Shown one piece after another: positions 10,970 through 22,070 of a stretch of DNA of 64,000 bases; within the stretch, counting starts at the first letter, position 1, and every line of letters starts with the position of its first letter. Position numbers and translations under genes: made by a program. Under the pieces are notes generated by a model that saw only the letters and a program-made list of their open reading frames with translations, made no database searches and was not told where the DNA came from. Source of the DNA: Onthophagus taurus (taxonomy: Eukaryota; Arthropoda; Insecta; Coleoptera; Scarabaeidae). The stretch spans positions 18,109,001-18,173,000 of the forward strand of contig NC_091972.1 in assembly GCF_036711975.1 (NCBI RefSeq), in the 5' to 3' direction.

Positions 10970-12290
10970 CAGTGTGTCCGTAAAGTAACGGATATAGACG
11001 ATAAAATCATTATAAACAGCTTATGGAAAAATCCCTGAAACGGGTCTAAAGATTTAAATTTGTTGCAATTTTTTGGTATATATTTCAATTTTTTCCGCCA
11101 TTTTTGAACGAATTATGACATCATCGATATTTTTTTTAAATGGCAATCCTCCATTTTTATTACGAAATATCAAACAATATCTTTTTCTGAATCTAGTTCA
11201 CTCAATATTAATATTAGTTACATAAGAAATTTTTCGAGAAAAGTTACTTTAAAGATTAACTTCTTCAACTTCTTTGCTAACATGATAAAAATAGCAGTAG
11301 CCATAAGTAACTATGGTAACCAATTATTTTAAACAATTTCCTAAGTGTTTTTTCTAAGTTTTGAAAAATCAAAACATCCCCCTCCAGGTAAGGTTTCCTC
11401 ACAAAGTAGGAACTCAGGATAGTATCAAATACTATTTCGCTCCACACATAGATTTTTTGCGGGTATTGGGTGTGCGACTTTCTTGTCCAATGTGGATTTT
11501 GGGTAGCCCAATACCGACAATTTTGTCTATTTACTTGGCCACTCGATGTGTATGTCATCGGAAAAAATATATTTTTGACAAAGCCTTCGTCTTCGTAGCA
11601 AAATTGTTGTTCAAAAAGCTACTCACGACTCATTGATCGTGAATGAGGTTTACTTTATAGGAATAATATTTTGCAGTATTTAAAATTGTATGAACCGTTG
11701 ATTTTCTAATGTCCAAATTCGACCCAACACCCCTGACAATAACATAAGGAATTCCTTGCCCAGCCAAAACCACCTTTTGCTGAACCTTTCTTGAAACATT
11801 TGGTCGGGCAGACTTTGAGAAATATCGAAGATATCCATACTTTTTAAATTTAGTCACAGCTAGGCTTACCAACTGATGAGCTAAGCAGTTTTCAATCAGG
11901 AAATGTTGCATTAAGGAGGTGATTTAGTAACTAAATCATTTTTTGACACTTAGATAATTGTTTAAAATAGTCAATTAGTCAAGGCTAATGCTATTTTTAT
12001 CATGTCATCAAATTTGAAGTAGTTTAACTTTAAAGTAATTTCTCTGATGTAACCAATATTAATATTGACTGTACTAGATTCAGAAAAACATCGTCTTTCA
12101 TATTTCGTAATAAAGATGGGGGAATTCCATTTGAAAAGAATGTCGATGACGTCATAACTCGTTTAAAAATGGTTGAAAAAATTAAAATTTACACCAAAAG
12201 AATGCAAAAAAAATTTAAATCTTTAGACCCCTTTCAGACATTTTTCCACAAACCGTTTATAATGATTTTATTGCCTACATCCGCTACTTA
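10970..12290 (-). mobile_element. mariner-like element, internally deleted
   Basis: The left end starts CAGTGTGTCCGTAAAG after a TA at 10968-10969. The right end repeats the first ~280 bases inverted but lacks the outermost ~15 bases. Minus-strand fragments 11630-11911 and 11277-11560 resemble a mariner/IS630-type transposase: a helix-turn-helix part with STVHTIL and a segment with SSGQVNRQNCRYW. The two pieces are out of frame, a stop separates them, and the later catalytic region is missing, so it cannot act on its own. The matching position in the duplicate block (about 15664) lacks the insert, so it entered copy A after the duplication. Confidence 0.8.
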
Positions 12291-12590
12291 ATAATGAGAG
12301 TCACGAGAAAGGATTATTATAACTAAAGTTGAAAAAAATTGGAAATATCACTATTTTCAATTAATAGCAAATGCATTGTAAGCGAAGTTTATAACGTCTC
12401 GGTGGCAAGCAACCTCGGCTACTATCACTTTAACGGTGCAGATTATGGTAACAGGGTTGCTTACACTTTATAGTGATAGAACGTAGCGCCTCGGCCGCTA
12501 GCGACCTTGGCTAATATCTCTTTAATAGTTAACATTGTAGCGCCTCGGCCGCAAGCAACCTCGGCTAATATCTCTTTAATAGTTAAGTAA
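12291..12590. repeat. CTCGGC short tandem repeat
   Basis: About 53-base units built on GCGCCTCGGCCGCAAGC and CTCGGCTAATATCTCTTTAA occur at least twice here, with diverged copies before them. Similar pieces lie at 15733-15780 and 16596-16700. No gene is seen. Confidence 0.6.
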
Positions 12591-12951
12591 AGAAACTAAA
12601 CAGGATTTGGAAAAAGAAGAAAGAGCATTGATAATGAGAAAGGAAATTTGAAAGATTCTGCAAAGGAAAGACTAGGATTAGACGTATGTCTGGTTACTGG
12701 AAGTATGATGTCTAAAAAAAGACTAATTGTAGAAGAAGAAGAATGAACAGAACTTGAAAAGAGAAGAAAGAGCTAGGACGGAAAGAAAGGAGGCTGGAAA
12801 GAGACTAATAATGAAAGTAAGAAATTGGTCAGAGACTAGCAGAAAGTAAAGAGACTGATAACAGACTAGTAACAAAAAATGATGCCGAACAGGCACTGGA
12901 AATGGTAATGGAAAGATTAAAATTAGACATAGAAGAAAATGGCTGAAATTA
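12591..12951. repeat. purine-rich block duplicated at 17675-18030
   Basis: This block, from AACAGGATTTGG to AAATGGCTG, is nearly the same as 17680-18030, showing that the two ends of the peptide cluster have exchanged or copied intergenic DNA. Confidence 0.75.
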
Positions 12952-13844
12952 AAGATCTTGTTTTTTATCTTTTTCTTAATTAGAATAAAAACTTGTTATT
13001 TCGTAGAATATGTTTTTGTTTGAGTATTTTTTTATGTGTGGTTAAAATGTTAATAAAAACAAAGATGTCATCGTTGGAGTGCTACTTTACATAAAAAAAT
13101 GCGGTTTGTATTAATCATGCACGATTCTAGGGTTTACTTTTCTTAATATAAATTTTTGCAAATGTTTTGTTATTCAAATCTTTATATAATATAAGATTTA
13201 TAGCAATTTCTGTAACATATTTTATGTAAAACTGTTCATCGCAAGATTTCCACCATCGAAAGTGCAATAGAGAAGTAAAGAACAGGGATAAAGTGAATAA
13301 ATAATCTAAATATAAATAATATAGTGGTAGAAGAACTGGAAAGAATAGAAAAATAACAGATGATAGAGATCAGCTATGCCATCTGCATTGAAAAAACAGC
13401 TCCAAAACGCATTTAAGGAAAATACATCATACCATTCTACTTTAATTTCTGTCGCACACATAAATCCTAGAGTCTAGGATTCGTAGGAACTAAGAACCAA
13501 TCAATTAATTCAAAAAGAAATCAAATACGAAAATCAGGTTTCAATATTTAACATCTATGACGTGTACAGAGATATTCCTGACATATACTAAAAAATACTA
13601 AACTTGAATATAGCTTAACCAAGACAAGTTTAAATGAGATAATCGCAGTTTGTAAACAAAATTTGTATAATTTCGAGAAATGTATTGCAAACATCGCTTT
13701 CGCTGACGTTCCCAAAAACAAATTCGATTCAATTTAACTTAAATATTCTTAAAAGTTGTAAAAAAGACAATGTATATATAATTTTTTAAATTTTTACTTT
13801 ATTTAAGAAATAAAGAAATCGCAGGGTTTTTTTATAAGATGTTC

Positions 13845-14153
13845 TTATTTTCCAAATCTCTGTGGTTGCTGTCCTTGCGATTGGCGGGGCGGGACTCTAT
13901 AACGAACATATCTAGTTTCCGAAGTTTCTAAAGAGCCATCAACATCAATTTCATCAGCGAGAAGAACGAGTTCTGTATTAGCGATATTATCGATGCTAGC
14001 TGGCAAAATTTCTTCGTTTGCTGGATAAGACCAAACCATCACGAAGAATATACAAAATAAAATATTCTGTAATAAAATATTCTGTAAAAGAACACAAAAA
14101 TAACTCTTATAAATAAACACCAATATCGTAAAAATCAAAAATATTACCTTCAT
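13845..14153 (-). CDS. secreted peptide ending QRFGK, member 3
   Basis: Exon 1 is 14148-14153 (Met-Lys). Exon 2 ends at 13845 and has two in-frame acceptors 15 bp apart, exon start at 14081 or 14066, because the acceptor plus AATATTTTATTA is duplicated. The product is 80 or 75 residues. The signal peptide and YPANEEILPASID are shared with member 2. The acidic NTELVLLADE segment is kept, as in member 1. The tail is RYVRYRVPPRQSQGQQPQRFGK without the poly-Pro of member 2. Function unknown; secretion is well supported by the signal peptide. Confidence 0.78.
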   Translation of the reverse strand: MKVIFLIFTILVFIYKSYFCVLLQNILLQNILFCIFFVMVWSYPANEEILPASIDNIANTELVLLADEIDVDGSLETSETRYVRYRVPPRQSQGQQPQRFGK

Positions 14154-14223
14154 TTTAACAAATATTTCGTCTTTAAAGAATGGTTTAAGAAGAATGACTG
14201 AATATTCGCTGGCTTTATTGACG

Positions 14224-14231
14224 CTTATATA
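14224..14231 (-). promoter_or_regulatory. TATA box, member 3
   Basis: TATATAAG on the minus strand, 71 bases before the start codon, same context as members 1 and 2. Confidence 0.65.
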
Positions 14232-14879
14232 GATGATACCGCAGGAAGATCTTGTTTTTGATGCTTTTTTTGAATTAGAATAAAAACTTGTTATTTCGCA
14301 GAATTTGTTTTTGTTTAAGTATTTTATGTGATTAAAATGATAACAAAAAAGGCAGAAGTAAGATGTCATCGTTGGAGTGCTGCTTTACATTTAAAAAATG
14401 CAATTTGTATTAATTATGCACGATTCTATTGTTTGTTTTTCTTAATATAAAGTTATGCAAATATTTTGTTATTCAAATCTTTATATAATATAAGATTTAT
14501 TGCAATTTTTAGCAATTTCTCTAACATATTTTAAAATGTAAAACAGAAGTGAAGATCAAGGATAAAATGAGGAAATAATTTAAATATCGTGGTTAAGAAT
14601 AAATAATATAGTAGCAAAAGAACTGTAAAGAATAGAAAAATATTAAATGATAGTAAATTAGCTATGCCATCTGCATTAAAAAAATAGATCCAAAAGAGAT
14701 TTAAAGAAAACATATTATACCATTCTTCATAACTATTCTACTTTAATTTCTGCTCCACACATAAATCCTAGAAGAACCAATCACTTAATATTCTACATCT
14801 ATCACGTGCACAGAGATGTTTTTGACATATACTAAAAAATGCTGAAATTAAATAAAGGTTGACATAAACTGGAAAGAGT

Positions 14880-15640
14880 GGTAACAGGAGAGCGAATCTG
14901 AAAAGACATCTGCGACAACAAGAAATTAAAAAATTAAAAAAAAACTTGTAATAGAAAATGGAGACTTAACAGAGACTGAAAAGTGATACTGCTACTAGTA
15001 ATATAAGAAAGAAACTGAATAAAAAGCAAACAGAGACTGGAAACAGACTGGTTATGGAAGAAAAAAGCTGAGTGTATTGTTGAGAGAGAAAAAATGGTAG
15101 AGAAGAAAAGATAAAGACCGGCAAGAATTTGGTAATAGAAAAAGGTGACTGGAGAGACCGGATTAAGAAGAAACAGCGAGAAAAACTGAGCAGAAAGTAA
15201 GAGTTTAAAATAAAAACTAATATATGGAAGAGAAGATAAGTTGGTCTCTTTCCAGCTGGTAATAGAAGAAAGATGCAGAACCGAGACTGAAAACACAAGA
15301 AGATGACTGGTAAAATTAGAAATACACTAAACAAAGTATGAAGAAAGTGGCCAGAAAAAAGTGAGTATGCACAGAGTCTGAAAACACTAAACGGCGGCCG
15401 AAACAGAAACTGAGAAAAGAAAGAAAAAATTAGATAGGAAAAAAGGAGACTGAAAACAGACTAGTAATAGAAGAGATTAAAATGAGACTGGAAAAGAGAA
15501 AAGGCAGACTGGATATCAAATACTCACCGCCACACCTCGTGTTACAGCAGAACCAAGAAATAGCTAAAGTAGCGCTAGTGATGGAAAAAAATAGATAATG
15601 GAAAGAGGAAAAGGAGACTATCGTCTTTTTTCTTTCACCA
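14880..15640. repeat. purine-rich low-complexity tract, copy B
   Basis: Duplicate of the tract at 10140-10920. The two overlapping Ser/Phe/Leu frames on the minus strand (14934-15334) arise from the purine bias and are not called. Confidence 0.72.
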
Positions 15641-15719
15641 GCTTTCCTTCATGTCTTACTTATACAAAAGAAACTCAACAGGGAGTGGGAAAGAAGAAAA
15701 AATTATATTTTCAATTAAA

Positions 15720-16780
15720 ATTGGAAAAAATTGTGGCGCCTCGGCCAATATCACTTTAACGGTGTAGATTATAGCACCAGGCACCATGCAGGGAATACTT
15801 GAACTTGTCGCCTACCACTGAAATACAATCAATTAAAAAAGGAATTTCCATTCCTCATATGAAAGTTTCATGTGCCAGATCAAAATATGAGGCTAATATT
15901 AAATCAGTATTTTAAAATTACTGTTAAGTAAACTAAATGCAGCATTTGTAACGATTTTATCTGATGCATCAAATCATAATAAAACCAAATTGTATCTATC
16001 TACTTAAAAAATTCGCTACTTAGACCACAACACAACTTATAGATAGCTTCCTATAATACCAGGACTCTATAATAGGATCAAAAACTACTAGAAATGAAAG
16101 AAGATGTCCTAAACATAAAATTGCACATCGCGGATATGAACAAGGTGTAACGAAGAGGCGAAAGTCAATTAACGCTAAAGTCAGAACGATACGAGGATGT
16201 ATTGGAAGGAGGAGTAGGATTATATTTCATAAGAAACACGTATCAGATATAATAGTCATTAAAGCAATGAGCCCTGATTTTGACAAACTAAATTCCAAAT
16301 ACAATCTTCAATGGGTGACAATGGATATGAGGATAAAGCAACTTGTTTGCAATGATCTCTTTCTTTAATAAAACCCCAACATAATGGACATGGGCCAGTT
16401 CGAAAAAAGAAACAAAATTGACTTCTCTATCACGGATAAAAAAAATCATAAAAGATTTCTTGCTCCAAAATTTCCAATATATTGTTCGAAAATGATATAT
16501 TAAACGTTTCATTTATTTACGTTGTACATTTTTATTAAATTTTGTTGTCCCCCTTTTCATTGTAAAAAAATTGGTCACCTTATCATTGACGGTTTACGTT
16601 GTAGTGCCTGCGTAGATTATAGCACTTGAGTAAATATCTTTTTAACGAAATAGAACGCCACGATCTCTTTGTCTCGATTTTAAGCGACCTCAGCTACACC
16701 TCACTTTGTTTTTTTCCATTGTAGCCTGTGTTGCTTACTACGCTTTATCGAGATGCAATATAGGATTGTTAATAGCAGAA
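15720..16780. mobile_element. fragment of the hAT element seen at 20724-22574
   Basis: Read on the + strand, 15800-16320 corresponds to the minus strand of 21037-21970. It includes the hAT-type fragment with FHVSCARSKYEA-like coding and the LINE endonuclease piece ERYEDVLEGGVG at about 16175-16210, with several frameshifts. The end near 16700-16745 (TTTCCATTGTAGCCTGTG) recurs at 17620-17650 and 20970-21000. It is a dead copy. Confidence 0.62.
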
Positions 16781-16789
16781 AAATACTAA

Positions 16790-17370
16790 ACAGGATTTTG
16801 GAAAAAGTAGAAAGAGTATTGGTAATGAGGATGGAAATTTGAAGAATGCTGTAAAGGAAAGAATAGGATTAGACGTATGTCTAGTTACTGGACGTGTGAT
16901 AGCTACCAGAACCTGGAAAGAGAAGAAAGAGATCGGACAGAAAAAAGGGGTCAGTGTTGATTGTGTAATCCATTTTAACAGTATTATATTAAATGTAAAC
17001 GATGAAAATTATAATCAATTTATTTTTTGTACTAAACATAAATTGATTATAATTTTCATCGTTTACAGAAAAAAGGGGGACTGGAAAAAGACTAATAGTG
17101 AAAGAAAAAGACTGACCAGAGACTGGCAGAAAGTAACGAGACTGATAAGACACTAGTAATAGAAGAAAGAGACCGAATAGGGACTGAAAATAGAAGAAGA
17201 AGCCTTTACAATGAAGGAAGTAGTTGGAAAAAGACTGTAAAGGAAGAAATAGAACCAGATATAGAAGAATATGGCTGTAAAGAAACCGCTACTTAAAAAA
17301 GGAAAATGAATTGAGCCTGAAAAGGCAAGAAAGAGACTGGACGGAATGAAAGGAGACTGGAAATAAACGA
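16790..17370. repeat. purine-rich tract with a hairpin insertion
   Basis: AGAAAGAGACTGG-type sequence related to 12591-12951 and 17675-18240, interrupted by the insertion described next. Confidence 0.65.
16951..17064. mobile_element. 114-bp hairpin insertion with 14-bp direct repeats
   Basis: The insert is flanked by ACAGAAAAAAGGGG at 16937-16950 and 17065-17078. Inside, 16995-17022 and 17039-17066 are perfect 28-base inverted repeats around a 16-base loop. The related tract at 17860-17880 has a single uninterrupted copy of the flanking word. Short direct repeats suggest insertion of a small element or a repair event. Confidence 0.65.
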
Positions 17371-17373
17371 TAG

Positions 17374-17608
17374 CGTAACTTCATCTACATTCTTAAATCT
17401 TTTATTATTTCATTACATATAAAATAAAAATTGTGAAAAATTATAAGAAAAACTGTAATTTTATCACCATCTCCATACCACGTGTCAAGACCATCCCCAT
17501 CCATGATAACCTCATCCACGATGACCCCATCCGCTGTATGGCTGTATCTTCGTCTAACCAATCCACCCCATCCTCCCCATACCAAAGCAGATTCTGCAGT
17601 TTCCAACT
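17374..17608 (-). pseudogene. broken copy of the Gly/Trp-rich peptide gene
   Basis: The coding part from LETAESALVWGGWGG through the 3' flank is nearly the same as 18240-18480. The signal-peptide exon and the first half of exon 2 are absent, the junction with unrelated sequence is at about 17608, and a frameshift after GG turns the Gly/Trp repeat into a different frame. It cannot make the secreted peptide. Confidence 0.8.
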
Positions 17609-17674
17609 TTTCACTTTGGTGGTTTCCATTGTAGCCTGTGTTGCTTACTATTTATTGCCATCTTTGCTAATAGA

Positions 17675-18240
17675 AGAAAGAGACTAAACACGATTTGGAA
17701 AAAGCGAAAGAGCATTGGTAATGAGAAAGGAAATTTGAAAGATTCTGCAAAGGAAAGACTATGACTAGACGTATGTCTGGTAACTGGACATATGATGTCT
17801 AAAAAGAGACTAATTGTAGAAGAAGAAGAATGAACAGAACTTGAAAAAGAAGAAAGAGATCGGACGGAAAAAAAAGGGGGCTGGAAAGAGACTAATAATG
17901 AAAGTAAGAAACTGGTCAGAGACTAGCAGAAAGTAAAGAGATTGATAAGAGACTAGTAAAAAAAAATGATGCCGAACAGGCAGAAATGGTAATGGAAAGA
18001 TTAAAATTAGACATAGAAGAAAATGGCTGGAACTAAACAGAGTCTGAATAGAAAGAAGGAGGTTGCAGAAATAGAGATTTAAAGGAAAGAAAGAGATTAA
18101 AAGGAGAAGAAAGAAGCTGGTTAGAAAGGAGAAAGTCCAAAGGAAAGCTGTAAAGAGACTGCTACTAGAAAATGGAGAATGAATAGATCTTGAAAAGGAA
18201 AGAAAGGAGACTGGAACGAGACTGGTAATAAAAGATAGAG
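17675..18240. repeat. purine-rich low-complexity tract
   Basis: Near-copy of 12591-12951 in its first 350 bases; the rest is more GAGACTGG-type sequence. No gene is seen. Confidence 0.7.
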
Positions 18241-18329
18241 CATCTTCATCTACATTCTTAAATCTTTTATTATTTCATTACGTATAAAACAAAAAATGTG
18301 AAAAAATTATAAGAAAAGGTGTAATTTTA

Positions 18330-18680
18330 TCACCATCTCCATACTACGTGTCGAGGATATCCCCATCCATGATAACCCCATCCACGATGACCCCATCCAC
18401 CATGTCCCCATCCACCGTATCTTCGTCTATACCCACCCCACCCCAATCCTCCCCATAACAAAGCAGATTCCGCAGTATCCAATTTTTCCTCATCATCAGA
18501 ATCGTTCGTTTGTTTTATTTGAACATTTTCAGAACTATTTGGATGTTTATCGAAGCGAGTTTCATCCCGTTGAAATGACCAAGTTATAGAGGTCAACGCC
18601 AAAATTACTATGGATAATAATAGCACCTAAAAAAAAATTATTAAATATTGGTGAAAAATATGGTTTATTATTACCTTCAT
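18330..18680 (-). CDS. secreted Gly/Trp-rich peptide
   Basis: Exon 1 (18675-18680) encodes Met-Lys and exon 2 (18330-18626) the rest; the 48-bp intron has GT-AG ends and the product is 100 residues. The signal peptide is VLLLSIVILALTSITWS. A polar, acidic segment of about 40 residues (SDDEEKLDTAESALLWG) precedes a tail of GYRRRYGGWGHGGWGHRGWGY units ending HVVWRW. Gly/Trp/Arg/His-rich tails of this kind occur in insect cuticular, silk-like and antimicrobial peptides; which applies here cannot be decided. It shares the TAES/TAET spacer with the gene at 19272 and the promoter context with that gene and the one at 25153. Confidence 0.82.
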
Positions 18681-18741
18681 GTTCTTTTGAATATTAACGT
18701 TGATTGAAGAAGAATAATAGTGGAAAATGAATAAGTTCGAT

Positions 18742-18749
18742 TATTTATA
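18742..18749 (-). promoter_or_regulatory. TATA box of the Gly/Trp gene
   Basis: TATAAATA on the minus strand within TTTACTATAAATA, 62 bases before the start codon. The same 13-base string precedes the genes at 19272 and 25153. Confidence 0.72.
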
Positions 18750-18780
18750 GTAAACTTGAAGTAGTATTAGTTAATAAAAA

Positions 18781-19249
18781 TAAATTATTTCCTAGAACTA
18801 TTTTCTTGTTGTAAGTACGTCATTGGTGTTAAAATCATAATGGAATTTACGAGAAAATGACACATACTATAATATAAGGAAATACCGGGAGATTTCTTTA
18901 AATGAGTTATACTTTGTTTACTGAATCGGGTTTGATTTAAAATAGATGTTTTGGTGTTAATTTTATTAAAATGAATTTGAGTTATAATCAACTAATTTAA
19001 CTGCACAAAGTTAAATTAGATGTGATTTAATTTATAAGAATCATCGTGTATATATTCAGTAAAGTTATGCTAAAATTTATAGGATTTTTATTACCCAATA
19101 ATTAAACCGTTTTACAACCACAATATTTCTTGTAACACACCTAAAGTATCAAGATGATTTGAATGGGATATAAATAAATAATAAAAAATATGTTTTTCTT
19201 TCTATTAATGTATTTAACAACTCTAAATTAGTTAATATTTAATTATTTA
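18781..19249. other. intergenic AT-rich DNA
   Basis: Spacer between two Gly/Trp genes. A 68-codon frame at 18785-18991 has no recognisable feature. Nothing else is seen. Confidence 0.5.
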
Positions 19250-19271
19250 TTGATTGATGGAGGAATTATTT

Positions 19272-19620
19272 TCACCAGCCATATCGATTCCATCCACCGC
19301 GGTGACCCCATCCGCCATATCCCCGTCCATATCCACCCCATCCACCATATCCTCTTCTGTAACCACCCCATCCTCCCCATCCACCCCATCCAAATTTACC
19401 AAATCCAGCTGTTTCTGCCGTTTCTAATTGGTCCCCAGCTAAGTCAATCGATTTTGATTCCGAATTTTCAAGATTTTCTGATAGAATTTTATGATTTGGA
19501 AATGAACAAACAACCGAAATCAATATTAACACCATGATGGATAACAAAAATAACTAAAAAATTAAAAAAGAAAGATTATAAGATAAACATAACTTGACCA
19601 AACAGATTTTTTACCTTCAT
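19272..19620 (-). CDS. secreted Gly/Trp-rich peptide, second copy
   Basis: Exon 1 (19615-19620) encodes Met-Lys and exon 2 (19272-19553) gives a total of 95 residues; the intron is 61 bp. The signal peptide is LFLLSIMVLILISVVCS. A polar spacer (LENSESKSIDLAGDQLETAETAG) leads into FGWGGWGGWGGYRRGYGG, then WGGYGRGYGGWGHRGGWNRYGW. It is paralogous to 18330-18680 but clearly diverged. It is probably secreted; the role (cuticle or immunity) is unknown. Confidence 0.82.
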
Positions 19621-19702
19621 TTTTTATTCCCAACAAGAAAACTGAGTTGTTGCCAAAGTCGTAAAATTGAACAATTGTTACTAAAAACGAAACGGATTTC
19701 AA

Positions 19703-19710
19703 TATTTATA
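19703..19710 (-). promoter_or_regulatory. TATA box of the second Gly/Trp gene
   Basis: TATAAATA within TTTACTATAAATA on the minus strand, 83 bases before the start codon. Confidence 0.72.
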
Positions 19711-20723
19711 GTAAACCAGAAGTGGTAAAGTCGGTTTATTCTACTTTTGTCTTTGTTTCTTTTTTACTTGTTAATTTATTTCCGATTTAGCATAATTGCT
19801 ACCTTAAAGACTAATTTTTTTCTACGAAACGCATTATAACAGAATTCCTAATCTTTTTATGAATAAAAATCACATCGTCTTTTATTATAACTTTTATTAT
19901 TTAATTATTTTATACTTCTTCACGTAAATAGATTTATATCTATTTCTTTTTATAGATCGTAAAAATGATATCTAGAAAAGTTACACATCAATTTCAAGAA
20001 GAAATCTTTATGATTTCGTTGTTTATTTTATTTAATAAAAAACATCAAATAAGATTGCATATTATTTAAATCATTAAATACTTTTTTATTGCAAGATAAA
20101 CAAATATCCTTGAATATCCTCTCAATGACTCGGGTCATAACAAATAATTATTAAATTTGACGCAAATTGTTTACCTTTTTATGACATGATATTGACCTAA
20201 TCCACAAATCATTCAATTTAACCTTGATTGGTTTTGTTATTCTTTTTTATTTTTAATTTAAATTTCATAAAAAATGGGTTTGGTTGTTTACAAAATTTCT
20301 TTTTTGTTATTTGAGATTTGAACTTGGAAAATTCCGCGATGTTTAATTTTTAGAAGTGTTTATCAAGATTTCAAAAAATTATTTAATATTATTTTAATGA
20401 CTTTTTAAAAAATTCCTGATTGTATTATAGATTTTAAAGTAATTTAGAGTTTGTGGGAAAATCAATTAAAAAGAATTCCGCAAACTTCGATTGCTCTCTT
20501 AATTTAAACATTTTCACCGCATTCGGATAACCCGTTGAAGTCTTCCTACAGAAATGGGGCTCCTTTTCATTAAGAGTATTTTTTTTTACTAAATGAAGTT
20601 ATATTGAAAAGTTTTTGATATTATTACAAAAAATTTTAACCCATCTTGGCGCTATACATTTTCTGGTTGAAATTTTTTGATGACTCTAACAGAAGAGACT
20701 AATAATAGGTCAAAATAGACAAC
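19711..20723. other. AT-rich intergenic DNA
   Basis: No gene, RNA or transposon is recognised between the Gly/Trp gene promoter and the hAT terminal repeat. Confidence 0.5.
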
Positions 20724-21036
20724 TAGTGGTGGAACGGATATCCGGCAACTATCCGGTATCCGGCCTATCCGGCTATTTTTTAAAATCCGGATAGCGGATA
20801 GTTACCAAATATCCGGTCAAAGCCTGTCTCTTTTTAGCCATCATACGTCTAGTCTTTCCTTTGATGAATCTTTTATATTTCCTTTCTCATTAAGAACGCT
20901 CTTTCTTTTTTTTCCAAGTCCTGTTTAATTTCTTTCTTTTATTATCAATTCTATATTGTATACCGATAAAGAGTAGTAAGCAACATAGGCTACAATGGAA
21001 ACCAACAAAGTGAAAAGTTGGAAACTGTAATCTACT

Positions 21037-21402
21037 TTAATCGCCCATTAAATTTTCTGATTGATCTTGTTTTGTCCCCAGTTTGGAATTAAAGTCATTT
21101 GTCAAATGTGTAGTTAGCACACTGTCCTTGCAGGGCCATATCAATATCATCATAGAATTGGTCAAGTTCTTCTTCTGAACGTGATGTAGGAGCGTATAAC
21201 CTTGTGTCCCTATAACCTTGAGATTGCATTTGGAATTTAGTTTGTCAAAATCAGGGCTGATTGCTTTAATGACTAATATATCTGATACGTGTTTCTTATG
21301 AAATATAAATCCTACTCTTCCTTCCAATACATCCTCGTATTGATAAATTGAAATAGGTGTCCTGACTTTCAGAAGAGATCCGCGATGTACCTCTTCTTTC
21401 AT
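21037..21402 (-). pseudogene. LINE endonuclease fragment
   Basis: Blocks such as GRVGFIFHKKH, ILVIKAISPD, CNLKVI and (after a frame change) FNSKLGTKQDQSENLMG match the APE-type endonuclease of RTE-like LINEs, often annotated as craniofacial development protein 2-like. It is frameshifted in the middle and lacks both ends. It lies inside the hAT element. Confidence 0.7.
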
Positions 21403-21791
21403 TTCTAGTAATTTTTGATCCCATAGTAGAGTTCTAGTATTATAGGAAGCTATCTATAAGTTGTGTTGTGGTCTAAATAACAAATTTTTTCTTCCTCCAG
21501 ATCTAATAAGACTATCCTTTGTAGATCCTTTGTAGATTTGCCCATTTCCTTTATTTTCAAAATTCGCCATTTGTGGGGTATTTGGCCGTATTGTTCCACA
21601 TTGGTCATGCAGGTTGGAAGAAGGTAAGGGATATTGAAAAGGAAATTGCAGATTTCGATAGGAAAGCTAAGGATTTATCAAAGTAATAGATGAGTATCTA
21701 CCCGCTACCTTAGCATTAGATAGATAAAATTTGTTTTTATTATGATTTGATGCATCAGATAAAACCGTTACAAATGCTGCATTTAGTTTAC

Positions 21792-22070
21792 TTAACAGTA
21801 ATTTTTAAATACTGATTTAATAATAGCCTCACATTTTGTTCTGACACATGAAACTTGAGCATTGAAGTTTTTCAATAATTTAGTTGTACAATCCATACAC
21901 AAAAACTTTGATTGTGAATTGTAGTAGAAAATGCAAATGTTCCCTGCATTGTAGTTAATTGTTTTTATCTTTAGAATAATTAGAAGTTTCAAAAAAATTG
22001 TTACTTTGCTATTGGAAGCTGATGCATCTAATGATTGCTTATGTGTGTTGGTGTTCACGTGATTCGTTAT
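21792..22070 (-). pseudogene. hAT transposase N-terminal remnant
   Basis: The frame includes CMDCTTKLLKNF and CVRTKCEAIIKSVF, recognisable from the region after the BED-type finger in hAT transposases. The finger itself is suggested by an HVNTNTHKQSL-like end. The dimerisation and catalytic parts are missing. Confidence 0.6.

Larger units (their letters stand above)
12952..15665. repeat. tandem duplication, copy B
   Basis: Counterpart of 8268-10969. It carries the gene at 13845-14153. The first 890 bases differ from copy A at only a handful of positions, while the peptide tails differ much more. Confidence 0.88.

Noticed and set aside
11871-11900. A second CTGATGAG hammerhead-like core
   Set aside because: No GAAA strand or helix II can be formed nearby; it is part of the mariner transposase coding remnant.
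14934-15334. Two overlapping Phe/Leu/Ser-rich frames of about 120 codons
   Set aside because: They come from the purine-rich repeat on the other strand and have no domain or splice support.
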